This document shows positions 23,438 through 31,073 of a stretch of DNA of 31,073 nt, piece after piece (within the stretch, counting starts at the first letter, position 1; every line of letters begins with the position of its first letter). Below the pieces are notes generated by a model. That model worked only from the letters and a program-made list of their open reading frames with translations. It searched no databases and was not told the origin of the DNA. The position numbers and the translations under genes are program-made. Origin of the DNA: Ignavibacteriales bacterium. GTDB lineage: Bacteria; Bacteroidota; Ignavibacteria; Ignavibacteriales; Ignavibacteriaceae. The stretch is from assembly GCA_027349615.1 (NCBI GenBank), contig DAIEML010000002.1:1-31073 (forward strand). The letters are read 5' to 3'.

Positions 23438-24373
23438 TTGGGAAAATTAATTTTGTTTAATCAAATAACGTTTTGGATTGTATTTATATGTATTGCTTCG
23501 ATTATTATTTTTATAGATTTATATGCAACAGAGCATAGGCAAGGTAAATTAGGATTAAAAAGAAGTTTAATGTGGAGCGGTGTTTGGATATCAACCGCTC
23601 TTTTATTTTGTGGACTTGTTTATTTTTATTCAGAAAATGGGGAGCAACGAGGAATTGAATTCCTTACCGGGTATCTCATTGAATATTCTCTATCAATTGA
23701 TAACTTGTTTGTATTTCTAATGATTTTTAGCGTAATGAATGTTTCGGCAATAAATCAGCCACATGTTTTAAAATGGGGAATTTTAAGTGCAATAGTTTTC
23801 AGAATAATTTTCATTCTAGTTGGTGTACAGCTTATAAATTTATTCCATCCTATAATTTATTTATTCGGGATAATTTTACTTTATGCCGCTTATAAAATGG
23901 CATTTGGCGAAGAGAGGAAGATAGATTACGAAAAAAATCCTATTCTAAAATTAATTAGGAAATATTTTAATGTTGATTCAAGTTATGAAGGTAAAAAATT
24001 TTTCATAAAGAAAAACAAAAGAATTTTTGTCACTTCTCTTTTCTTAACCTTTTTATTAATCGAATCTTTTGATATAGTTTTTGCAGTTGACTCGATTCCA
24101 GCTGTAATAGCAATTACAAGAGATCCATTCGTTATAATAACTTCAAATATTTTTGCCGTGCTTGGACTGCGATCATTATATTTTTCTCTTGCCGGAATTG
24201 TAAATATGTTTTACTATTTAAAATTTGGAGTTGCAATAATTTTATTCTTTGTCGCAATAAAAATGCTTACTTCTCAATTTTTTGTCATCCCAATTCATCT
24301 TTCTTTAATTTTTATTTTAGTTTGCCTTGCTTCTTCAATTATACTTTCTCTATTGAGAAAGAAGACTTCTTAA
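23438..24373 (+). CDS. TerC family integral membrane protein (Alx-like)
   Basis: A 311-residue inner-membrane protein with about nine hydrophobic segments. Family signatures are EYSLSIDNLFVF, in the first half, and ESFDIVFAVDSIPAVIAIT followed by TSNIFAVLGLRSLYF, in the second half, with the conserved acidic residues in both repeats. TerC relatives such as Alx are linked to manganese export or metal handling at the membrane; the tellurite link applies to only some members, so metal export is the working guess. The start is TTG immediately after the pdaD stop (TAATTG) and its ribosome site is not obvious, so the true start could lie slightly inside. The last 35 bp overlap the convergent symporter gene. 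Confidence 0.88.
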   Translation: MGKLILFNQITFWIVFICIASIIIFIDLYATEHRQGKLGLKRSLMWSGVWISTALLFCGLVYFYSENGEQRGIEFLTGYLIEYSLSIDNLFVFLMIFSVMNVSAINQPHVLKWGILSAIVFRIIFILVGVQLINLFHPIIYLFGIILLYAAYKMAFGEERKIDYEKNPILKLIRKYFNVDSSYEGKKFFIKKNKRIFVTSLFLTFLLIESFDIVFAVDSIPAVIAITRDPFVIITSNIFAVLGLRSLYFSLAGIVNMFYYLKFGVAIILFFVAIKMLTSQFFVIPIHLSLIFILVCLASSIILSLLRKKTS

Positions 24374-25751
24374 ATATTACTCCCCACAAATGAATTAAAA
24401 TTGCACCGGCAAGACCAACTAGCATTGGTTCTATTTCACTAAGAATATAACTTCCGCTAAAATATGCTTCACGAACAAAAAACCACGTTACACTCAAAAA
24501 TACTGAAGTTATTATTTCAAAAAATATTATTGAACTTTTAATTTTTAGTTTTGGATAGTAAGCACTTATAATTGGGAAAATAATTCCGGGAATACAAAAT
24601 GATCCGATTGTATACCAAATTTCTATTACTGATGGAATAAAGAAAGCTAAAATTATTGAAACAATTCCTGAAATAATGAGTCCTATAACTGTGTAAAATT
24701 TTAAATTCTCCTCTTTACCATTCTTCTTTAATCTAAAAATAAAATCTTTTCCGATAGTTGTTCCGCTTAGAAAATAAAAACTATTCAAAGTTGACATAAT
24801 GGTTGCAAACATTGCTGCATAAAACAATCCTTTAATCCCCGGGCCTAAAATTTTTTCAGCAAATAATGGAAAAGAAAGAACCGGATTTTTCAAATTTGGA
24901 AGAAGAGCTCTGGCATATAATCCTGTAGTAGTAGTGAGAAAATCAAATAGAGCAAAAAAGAAAATTGAAATGATTATTCCCTTTGCTGCGGTGCTTCCGT
25001 CTTTTGCTGCGTAACATCTTTGATGAAAGCCAGGATCTGCAAATGTCCACAATGCAATTAGAAACCAAACAATAATGTAGGTCGGAGAAGCTCCTCCGGT
25101 AAGCTGTAAATGATTAGGTGGTAAATTATTTTGCAGAAAACTAAATCCGCCTAAAGATAAAGCGGCAATAATTACCACAACAATAAAGCCTCCGAACATA
25201 ACGAAAAATTGAATTGCGTCGGCATAAATATTTGCTCTAAAACCGCCATTTAGCAAATATAAAACTGAAATAAGAACTCCAATAATTAAACTTGTAATTA
25301 TCCCTGTTCCAAACATTAAAGATAAAAGATTTGCAGTCATCAAGAGATATGGAGCCGGAGAGACCAAAATAAAAACCAGCACAGCTGAAGCTAACCCGAC
25401 TTTATTATCATAAACCTGAGATAACTTATCTGGTATTGTAAAAAGAGAAGCCGTTCTAATTTTTTTTGCAAAGAAGATTGCGAACAAAAAAGCAAAAAGA
25501 TAATAAGGAAAACCTTGCGTGAACCAGCTCATCAAACCGTAGCGATAAGTGAATTCCCCAATTCCTAAAATGCCTCCATACCATGTAGAAACGTTAGTTA
25601 AAATAAATAGGAACAATCCAACTTTTCTTCCAGAGAGAAGATAATCGTTTGCATCTTTTTTTGTTTGTCTGCCGAAATAAAATCCAAACAGTAAAACGGA
25701 AGCAAAAAAAATCAAAACAATTATATAATCTGATAATCTAAATGAAACCAT
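24339..25751 (-). CDS. SSS-family sodium:solute symporter, candidate thiamin transporter
   Basis: A 470-residue inner-membrane protein with about 13 hydrophobic segments. The SSS family is indicated by the N-terminal GRQTKKDANDYLLSGRKVG, the helix-break region NVSTWYGGILGIGEFTYRYG, LNGGFRANIYADAIQFFVM and FADPGFHQRCYAAKD, and MFATIMSTLNSFYFLSGTT in the sodium-site region. The substrate is inferred from context: it overlaps thiN by 14 bp and is the last gene after a TPP riboswitch. SSS-family thiamin transporters (called ThiV) have been predicted in other bacteria from the same kind of context; I cannot test whether this belongs to that clade. The 3' end overlaps terC. Confidence 0.85.
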   Translation of the reverse strand: MVSFRLSDYIIVLIFFASVLLFGFYFGRQTKKDANDYLLSGRKVGLFLFILTNVSTWYGGILGIGEFTYRYGLMSWFTQGFPYYLFAFLFAIFFAKKIRTASLFTIPDKLSQVYDNKVGLASAVLVFILVSPAPYLLMTANLLSLMFGTGIITSLIIGVLISVLYLLNGGFRANIYADAIQFFVMFGGFIVVVIIAALSLGGFSFLQNNLPPNHLQLTGGASPTYIIVWFLIALWTFADPGFHQRCYAAKDGSTAAKGIIISIFFFALFDFLTTTTGLYARALLPNLKNPVLSFPLFAEKILGPGIKGLFYAAMFATIMSTLNSFYFLSGTTIGKDFIFRLKKNGKEENLKFYTVIGLIISGIVSIILAFFIPSVIEIWYTIGSFCIPGIIFPIISAYYPKLKIKSSIIFFEIITSVFLSVTWFFVREAYFSGSYILSEIEPMLVGLAGAILIHLWGVIFKKSSFSIEKV

Positions 25752-26391
25752 TTTTCTTCAGCAAGTTGAAATCGCGAATGACAAAAATCTTCCCTCCTTT
25801 AACTTTTAATTTAACTTTATTTGACAAAGCAATATTGCTAGTGCTTTCTTTTTCTCCGAAAGGCAGCGTGACATTATTAAGGGGATATTTTAATCCTTCG
25901 GATGTAATTTTTGTTTTTGGTGATATTCCATAAATTGAAATTGTTTCATTAGGTACTGTTGTCAGTTCAACACTGTCAGTATAAGCAGAAAGAAAAGAAT
26001 TCTCTGCTATTATATTTAATGAGATCAAATGAAAAAACTTTAAAACGATACCAAGGTTACAAAATGTATGATCTAATCTATCTCCAGTAACTCCAAGTAA
26101 AATTACTTCATCAAATTTATTTTTGATTGCAAACTTTAAGCACTTTTCAACGTCTGTATCATTCTGCCTTTTCAATTTTATAATTTTTGATTTATCCTTG
26201 AAAAAATTATACGTAGCTGCTTTTATTGAATCCAAATCACCAATAATAATATCTGGAATTATCTTTAATCTTCTAGCTGAATTAGCACCGCCATCAGCGC
26301 AAATTAAAAAATTGTAATTTTCACTTTGCAAATAGTTTATAACTTTTTTTTGTGGTGGTTTACCATTTGCTAGTATAATACATTTCTTCAA
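25738..26391 (-). CDS. thiN: Thiamin pyrophosphokinase
   Basis: Cytoplasmic enzyme that transfers pyrophosphate from ATP to thiamin, forming TPP directly. The 217 residues show the family motifs: ADGGAN at 32-37, GDLDS at 51-55, NDTD at 77-80 and GDRLDHTFCN at 103-112, which bind metal and ATP. A C-terminal beta domain expected to help bind thiamin follows (residues about 135-217). The start is TTG at 26391, with GAGGA upstream; the nearby ATG is out of frame. The stop is TAG. It lies 52 bp after the receptor gene and overlaps the symporter, so the TPP riboswitch at 28972-29065 should control it. The product of the operon's kinase is the riboswitch ligand. Confidence 0.93.
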   Translation of the reverse strand: MKKCIILANGKPPQKKVINYLQSENYNFLICADGGANSARRLKIIPDIIIGDLDSIKAATYNFFKDKSKIIKLKRQNDTDVEKCLKFAIKNKFDEVILLGVTGDRLDHTFCNLGIVLKFFHLISLNIIAENSFLSAYTDSVELTTVPNETISIYGISPKTKITSEGLKYPLNNVTLPFGEKESTSNIALSNKVKLKVKGGKIFVIRDFNLLKKNGFI

Positions 26392-26443
26392 AATAAATCT
26401 TTCCTCGAAAAATTATCACTAAGTTTTTATTAAAATTATATCA

Positions 26444-28912
26444 TCAAATTCCGATATTAATTCCTGCAATAAAGTTTCTTTCCGCCCATGGAAAGAAGTA
26501 TTGCCCGATCGCGTTTGCTGAAAACAAGCTATCAAAAATATTATTTACTTGTATAAATAATTTTGACGAACGCATAGACACAATATTTTTTAATTCATAA
26601 GAAGCAAAGAAATCAGCAGTAAAGTATGCATCGTTAACGTTATCGTTATAAGGAACAAATCCGGGGAATTCCTGTAAATAACTATTTAGTTTATTATCAA
26701 AATTATCAGAATAAAATTTTCCTACATACCTGCCGTTCAATTGGACAAATAATTCACTATCATTATAATTAATTCCAAAATTTGTTAAGAAATTTGGAAA
26801 GCCGTTTATTGTATTTCCGTTTAATTCAATAAAATGCTGAGCATCGATAAAATAAGTTCCATTTAAAATTTTGTTTGATGATAAAGTCGCGTTCAAATAA
26901 ATATTAAATTGATTTGTAAAATTTATTTTTGATGAAAATTCAATTCCCGAATGGACTGTGCTTTTCATGTTACCTATTATTGGCTGACCATAAATATCAA
27001 CCTTTCCATTATCAACAATCTCATCTTGAAAAAGCATATAATAAAGATTTAATGATGCATTAAATATTTCATTTTTATATGCCGTACCAAGTTCAAAATC
27101 ATTCATTGTTTCAGGATTTACAAGGGGTTTATTAAAATTATAACTTCCATCAGAATTCAATTCAAATTGAGGCGTTGCACCGCCGCTTGATTCATCGGCA
27201 TTATAATAATCTGATAGTCTTGGTTCATTTGAAACACGCGCAAAAGAAAAGAAAATATTTTGTTCATTATTAAATTTATAATTTATTCCAAATTTAGGAT
27301 TCACAAATAAATTGCTGACAGAGAATTCATTACCTAAATATTTTTCATTATAAAATCTGTATTTATGATAGGCAAATTGAATTTCACCAAGTAAATTAAT
27401 TTTACTATTTAGATTATAAGTTTCATGAATGTAAAAATTGCCAATATCTTTTGCACCATTATAAAACTAATATCTATAATTTTTTGATAATCCATTTGGA
27501 AGTTCTTGACCAAAATCAATGCTTCCCCAGTGAGTTGAACGGTGAATTCTTACTTCACCACCAACAATTAATTCTCCGTTATTATGTTTTATACTGACTC
27601 GTGGAACCCAGCCAAATTGAGTGTTATCAACCTCGGCTTTTATTAAAACATTTTGCGGATTTGTTAAAGGATGAAAACCAAATTGGGAAGTCAAACGTAA
27701 ATAAGTTGTATCAGCCCATGAACCATCAAAATCAAAAAATCCATTTCCAATTACTAAAAACAAAGCAGAGTTTAAAGTTACATTTGGATTTATTCTGAAA
27801 TCATTCAGAAGTTCAAAATGCGGCTGAGTAAAGTTTTCAATTTCAGTTGGTCGTCTTTGAACAGTATAAGTATAACCGTTTGAATCTGTGCCCCAATCAG
27901 AATAATTAGCTTTTCTTAAATTCTTATCTTTAATAGCAAACTTTGGCAAACCGGTATACGCTAATCCGTCCGCAATTGGACCGCCATAAAGATTAATTTG
28001 AGTTGTTATATTTTCATCATATCGAACTGCCGATAAATAATAAGCATTGTATTGCACCCATGAATTATCTCTGTAACCGCTGCTTAGGATTTGTGAAAGC
28101 TTAGCATAAATTGAATATTTATTGTCAATCAATCCGCTGCCGAATGAAGCGCAGTACTTTCTCGTATTAAAGCTTCCAAGCGAAGAAGAAAAATCAATTT
28201 GTGGTTTATTAGAAAAAGTCGACGTTATTATATTTATGGAACCGCCTATTGCTGGATAACCAATTATTCCAGAGCCAGCACCACGCTGAACTTGAATAAC
28301 AGCCGTATTACCTAAGAGATCCGGCATATCAAGCCAATAAACATTATGATCTTCGGGATCATTCTGAGGAATTCCATTTACAGAAACAGAAATACGTCTT
28401 TGATCAAAACCCCTGATATTCAAATAATTGTAACCGATTCCATTTCCATTTTCCGAATAAAATGTTGTTGATGGTAATTGGCTCAAATATTCGGGAACAT
28501 CTTGGACTACATAATTTTTCTGTATTTCCTTTTGCGTAATTTTAGAGAATGCTAAAGGACTTACTCCTTCCTTTCCAATACTTCCTTCAACTAAAACTGT
28601 TTGCGACGGAATAACTTTTTGCTCTAGTTTTATTGTTAAAGGTTTGGCAAAATCAGCTTTTGTCAATTTGATTTTTGAAGTTGCATATCCGACAAAACTA
28701 GTTACCAAAATATCTTGACTATTTATATTTCCATTTAATACAAATTGCCCATCGGATTTTGTAGTAACACCAATATTTTTCCCTTTAATATAAACGTTGG
28801 CATTTTGAAGTGGTAAAAGAGTTTCAGAGTCAATTACTCTACCTTTCAATAACTTTTGCTGAGGTAAAATAACTTGACATAAAAGCATAAAAAAAATAAT
28901 TAAGTTTTTCAT
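26444..28912 (-). pseudogene. TonB-dependent outer-membrane receptor, interrupted by one in-frame TAG
   Basis: An 822-residue receptor frame under the TPP riboswitch, likely importing thiamin or a precursor. The first half (28912-27467) has a signal peptide, a carboxypeptidase-regulatory-like domain (about 20-95), a plug domain with NIRGFDQRRISVSVNG and VQRGAGSGIIGYPAIGG, and the first barrel strands. Codon 482 (27467-27469) is TAG. Reading on in the same frame gives FYNGAKDIGNFYIHETYNLN, then FVNPKFGINYKF, and the rest of the barrel to the TGA at 26444. The 162 bases between the TAG and the GTG at 27304 are barrel coding too. TAG likely replaced a Tyr codon (TAT/TAC) in a RYY-type motif. No frameshift is seen. 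A nonsense mutation, sequencing error or read-through would fit. Ribosome site AAAGGAT precedes the ATG. Confidence 0.85.
27467..27469 (-). other. Internal amber codon of the TonB receptor
   Basis: Minus-strand TAG follows TAT AGA TAT (Tyr-Arg-Tyr) and precedes TTT TAT AAT GGT, which continues the receptor. ptsI, the 17305-18768 transporter and thiN also end in TAG, so TAG normally terminates here. Confidence 0.85.
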
Positions 28913-28925
28913 TTTATCCTTTATA

Positions 28926-28952
28926 ATAAAAAAGCCGTTTAAAGAAACGGCT
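28926..28952 (-). terminator. Riboswitch-controlled intrinsic terminator
   Basis: On the minus strand AGCCGTTT (28945-28952) and AAACGGCT (28933-28940) form a perfect 8-bp stem with a four-base loop, followed by a T tract. It lies between the TPP aptamer and the receptor start codon, where an OFF-switch terminator is expected. Its 5' arm can also pair with the 3' side of aptamer stem P1. Confidence 0.9.
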
Positions 28953-28971
28953 AAAAACCTAATTATTTTTT

Positions 28972-29065
28972 TAGCCCGTTTCCCTACGCTGGCATTATCC
29001 AGATCAGGTTTAAGGGTTTGTTCTCAGTCATCCCGATACAAACGGGGCAACACCCCTAACGGCTA
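28972..29065 (-). promoter_or_regulatory. TPP (THI-box) riboswitch aptamer
   Basis: The conserved THI-box is readable on the minus strand: GGGGTG near the 5' end, CTGAGA (29022-29027), and ACCTGATCTGGATAATGCC followed by GCGTAGGGAA. These are the pyrimidine- and pyrophosphate-sensing arms. Stem P1 is formed by TAGCCGTT (29058-29065) and AAACGGGCTA (28972-28981). It precedes a terminator and then the TonB receptor, thiN and symporter genes, so high TPP should stop their transcription. Confidence 0.97.
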
Positions 29066-29142
29066 CGTGTTAAATAAAATTTGTCAGAACTATTTTAATT
29101 AGAAAAAAAATCAAATTAAAGTTATTAATAAAGTGATTTTAT

Positions 29143-31073
29143 TTATTCAACTCTAATTTTCTGTCCAATCTTAATCTCAGTACTAGAAAGCTTATTTAGC
29201 TTTTTCAATTCTTGAAGACTCATATTGTGTTCTCTAGCGATTGAATATAATGAATCACCTCTTCTAACTTTATGTATTTCTAGCTTTTGTTTTTCAATTT
29301 TTTCTTTAGATGATCTTTTAACCAATTTTTCTTTGGTTTCTTTCTTCGATACTTCCGCACTAACTTTTAATTTTGTACCAGCAGCAATATTATCATCCGA
29401 AAGTCCATTCCACTTTTTAATATCTTTAACAGAAACATTATTTTTGTCAGCAATTTTGCTGATAGTGTCACCGCGTTTTACCTTATAATAATCAGCGCCA
29501 GATTCGTCACCAGAATTATCTCCAATATCATTTATATCTGAATCTGAATATATTTTTAATGTTTTTCCAGCTTCAATTTTATTGTTATGTAAATTATTCC
29601 ATCTTCTAATACTAGAAACAGAAACATTATAAAGATCAGCAATTTGGCTTATTGCATCGCCAGATTTCACTTTATAATAATTTACATTTGCTGATGTTTT
29701 AGGAGAATTATCACCTAAAGATTCTGCATTATCATTTTCATAAATCTTCAAGGTTTGGCCGATTCTTAAATAATTATTCTTAAGTCCATTCCATCTTTTT
29801 AATGTTACAATTGGAACTCCAAATTTTGAAGAAAGTTCATATATCGAATCTCCGCGTTTCACCCGATATCTATAAATGTTTGACTTTGAACGAATATTAC
29901 TTTTTTCTGCAGCGGCAATATATTTTTCAGATCTATTAGAATAAATTTTTAATTTTTCACCATAATTAATTTTATTGCCTTCAATTCTATTCCATTCTTT
30001 TAAAGAATTAACATCAACTCCAAATTTATTTGCAATTAAATTAAGGTTATCGCCTCTTCTAACTTTGTAATAAATAATTTCATTATTTTGTTTTAATAAA
30101 TTTGATTTAGAAGAAGTTTTTTCTGCTGTGGTTTGATTATCTAAACTTGCATAAAAATCTTTTTTATCTGAAGGGACATAAACGACAAGTTCTTGTCCAA
30201 CTGAAATACTTTGAGTATAAGGAATATTATTCCAGTTTCTGATATCAATAACTTTAGAATTGAAAAGATCTGCAATTCCTAAAAGGTTATCATTTTTTTT
30301 AACTTTATAATGAACTGCAACCATTCCTTCTGGAATTAGGACAGTGTCAGATTCTGAATTTTCTGTAGATGCAATATCTTCGTTTTGACTATTAGATTTT
30401 GTGCTATCATTATTATTTTTATTTAAGGAAAGATATGGTGAAACATAATCCTCAGAATCAATTTCATCGACTGCTAAATCTGTATCATGAGCATTTGTAC
30501 TTTGGTCCTTGCCCGAATTATCTTCAGCAGTTTCAGTATTCGTATTATAAGCAAAATTATCATCAGAAATGTTTGAAACAGGTATACGTAATTTCACACC
30601 TCTATAAACTCTAGATCTAACAGAAATATTATTTGCCTCAGCTAGATCATATTTCGAAACACCATAATGCGCAGCAATTCTTGCCAAAGTTTCACCACGA
30701 CGCACAGTATGCACTAAATAATTTCTCATTGCACTTTGAGGAATATTTACAACGTTTGATGCAAAAGTTTGTAGCGATGTTTTAGGTATTTTTAAAGGAT
30801 ATCCATCAGAAATACCAGCTGGTGTGCTCATTTGAGTAAGTTCAGGATTCATTTCTTGCAAAGTTTCAACATCTACGTTAGCACATTTTGCAAGATAATT
30901 TAAATCGACAGCACCTTTAATTTGGTAAGTTGTACAATCAAACGGTTTTTCATAATTGATGTTCGTAAAACCATATTTTTCTGGATTCATTGCAATTAGA
31001 CTTACTGCAATATACTGTGGGACATAACTTCTAGTTTCTCTTGGAAGGTATTCTCTAGAATCCCAAAAATTAT
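29143..31073 (-). CDS. MltD-like lytic transglycosylase with seven LysM domains (5' end cut off)
   Basis: The reading frame is open to the window edge, so the Met at 30990 is internal and the true start is beyond the window. The visible N-terminal part reads [20 protein letters not shown] then NPEKYGF, the conserved end of the MltD family SLT domain, so the protein cleaves peptidoglycan glycan strands without hydrolysis. Counting from Met 30990, LysM modules (YxVxxGDxxxxIA...NxLxxxxIxxGxxLxI) lie at about 91-137, 226-272, 306-351, 373-417, 437-482, 500-543 and 571-615. A degenerate LysM-like segment is near 21-69 and an acidic Asn/Ser-rich linker near 139-218. LysM binds GlcNAc-containing polymers. 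The enzyme's catalytic Glu lies outside the window, so activity is not verified. Confidence 0.88.
   Translation of the reverse strand, partial: NFWDSREYLPRETRSYVPQYIAVSLIAMNPEKYGFTNINYEKPFDCTTYQIKGAVDLNYLAKCANVDVETLQEMNPELTQMSTPAGISDGYPLKIPKTSLQTFASNVVNIPQSAMRNYLVHTVRRGETLARIAAHYGVSKYDLAEANNISVRSRVYRGVKLRIPVSNISDDNFAYNTNTETAEDNSGKDQSTNAHDTDLAVDEIDSEDYVSPYLSLNKNNNDSTKSNSQNEDIASTENSESDTVLIPEGMVAVHYKVKKNDNLLGIADLFNSKVIDIRNWNNIPYTQSISVGQELVVYVPSDKKDFYASLDNQTTAEKTSSKSNLLKQNNEIIYYKVRRGDNLNLIANKFGVDVNSLKEWNRIEGNKINYGEKLKIYSNRSEKYIAAAEKSNIRSKSNIYRYRVKRGDSIYELSSKFGVPIVTLKRWNGLKNNYLRIGQTLKIYENDNAESLGDNSPKTSANVNYYKVKSGDAISQIADLYNVSVSSIRRWNNLHNNKIEAGKTLKIYSDSDINDIGDNSGDESGADYYKVKRGDTISKIADKNNVSVKDIKKWNGLSDDNIAAGTKLKVSAEVSKKETKEKLVKRSSKEKIEKQKLEIHKVRRGDSLYSIAREHNMSLQELKKLNKLSSTEIKIGQKIRVE

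Noticed and set aside
27467..27469. Genome-wide recoding of TAG as an amino acid
   Set aside because: TAG ends ptsI, the 17305-18768 transporter and thiN at the expected protein lengths, and the ptsI and thiN stops lie at normal junctions with the next gene.
26444..28912. Two separate adjacent TonB-receptor genes
   Set aside because: The two open frames are in the same phase and the bases between them continue the barrel sequence; the second half has no signal peptide or plug and its GTG start is inside conserved barrel coding.
29094..29120. Inverted repeat TTTAATT/AATTAAA as a terminator of the LysM gene
   Set aside because: The 7-bp arms are only A/T and no T tract follows on the minus strand in the right place; it more likely overlaps the thiamin-operon promoter region.

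Overview
This is an AT-rich bacterial chromosome segment with compact, often overlapping genes. The gene set suggests a Gram-negative member of the Bacteroidota/Chlorobiota group, most likely Ignavibacteria-like. Supporting points are outer-membrane proteins (a TonB-dependent receptor with a carboxypeptidase-regulatory-like N-terminal domain and an Omp85-type barrel), a type 2 isopentenyl diphosphate isomerase, pyruvoyl-dependent arginine decarboxylase, PTS phosphocarriers without a visible EII, and a bifunctional phosphoglucose/phosphomannose isomerase. The lineage is inferred; no rRNA or marker phylogeny was available.

Layout. 1-4972 (minus): prmC, dtd, an alkaline-phosphatase-superfamily metalloenzyme, comEC and the start of purE, with short gaps or overlaps. 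5065-9735 (minus): three overlapping envelope genes, namely a very large zincin/beta-propeller/Omp85-barrel protein, a BamB-like lipoprotein and a PEGA-domain membrane protein. 9855-9920: a degenerate 12-bp tandem repeat. 9921-15027 (minus): a tight operon fni, polyprenyl synthase, ptsH, ptsI, pgi/pmi. 15203-20715: a sugar region with two GPH/SLC45-like transporters facing each other across a 584-bp intergenic stretch (long hairpin, AT-rich palindrome, 11-bp tandem repeat), and a secreted GH13 amylase whose promoter region carries an ACTACCC-type dyad. 21079-24373 (plus): smpB, tyrS, pdaD, terC. 24339-29065 (minus): a thiamin-salvage operon with a TPP riboswitch and intrinsic terminator, a TonB-dependent receptor, thiamin pyrophosphokinase and an SSS-family symporter. 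29143 to the window end (minus): a MltD-like lytic transglycosylase with seven LysM domains, cut by the window edge.

How the genes work together. The best-defined unit is the thiamin operon. The riboswitch senses TPP, the receptor would import thiamin or a precursor across the outer membrane, the SSS symporter would carry it across the inner membrane, and the kinase would convert it to TPP. The receptor ORF is interrupted by one in-frame TAG at 27467-27469, with clear barrel coding in the same frame on both sides. TAG ends at least three other genes here (ptsI, the 17305-18768 transporter, thiN), so global recoding is unlikely. A recent nonsense mutation, a sequencing error or programmed read-through remain possible.

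I see no rRNA, tRNA, CRISPR array, insertion sequence or phage gene. Most of the window is housekeeping. The parts worth a second look are the interrupted thiamin receptor and its symporter, the zincin-propeller-barrel fusion, the isoprenoid/PTS operon, and the repeats and hairpin in the intergenic gaps.
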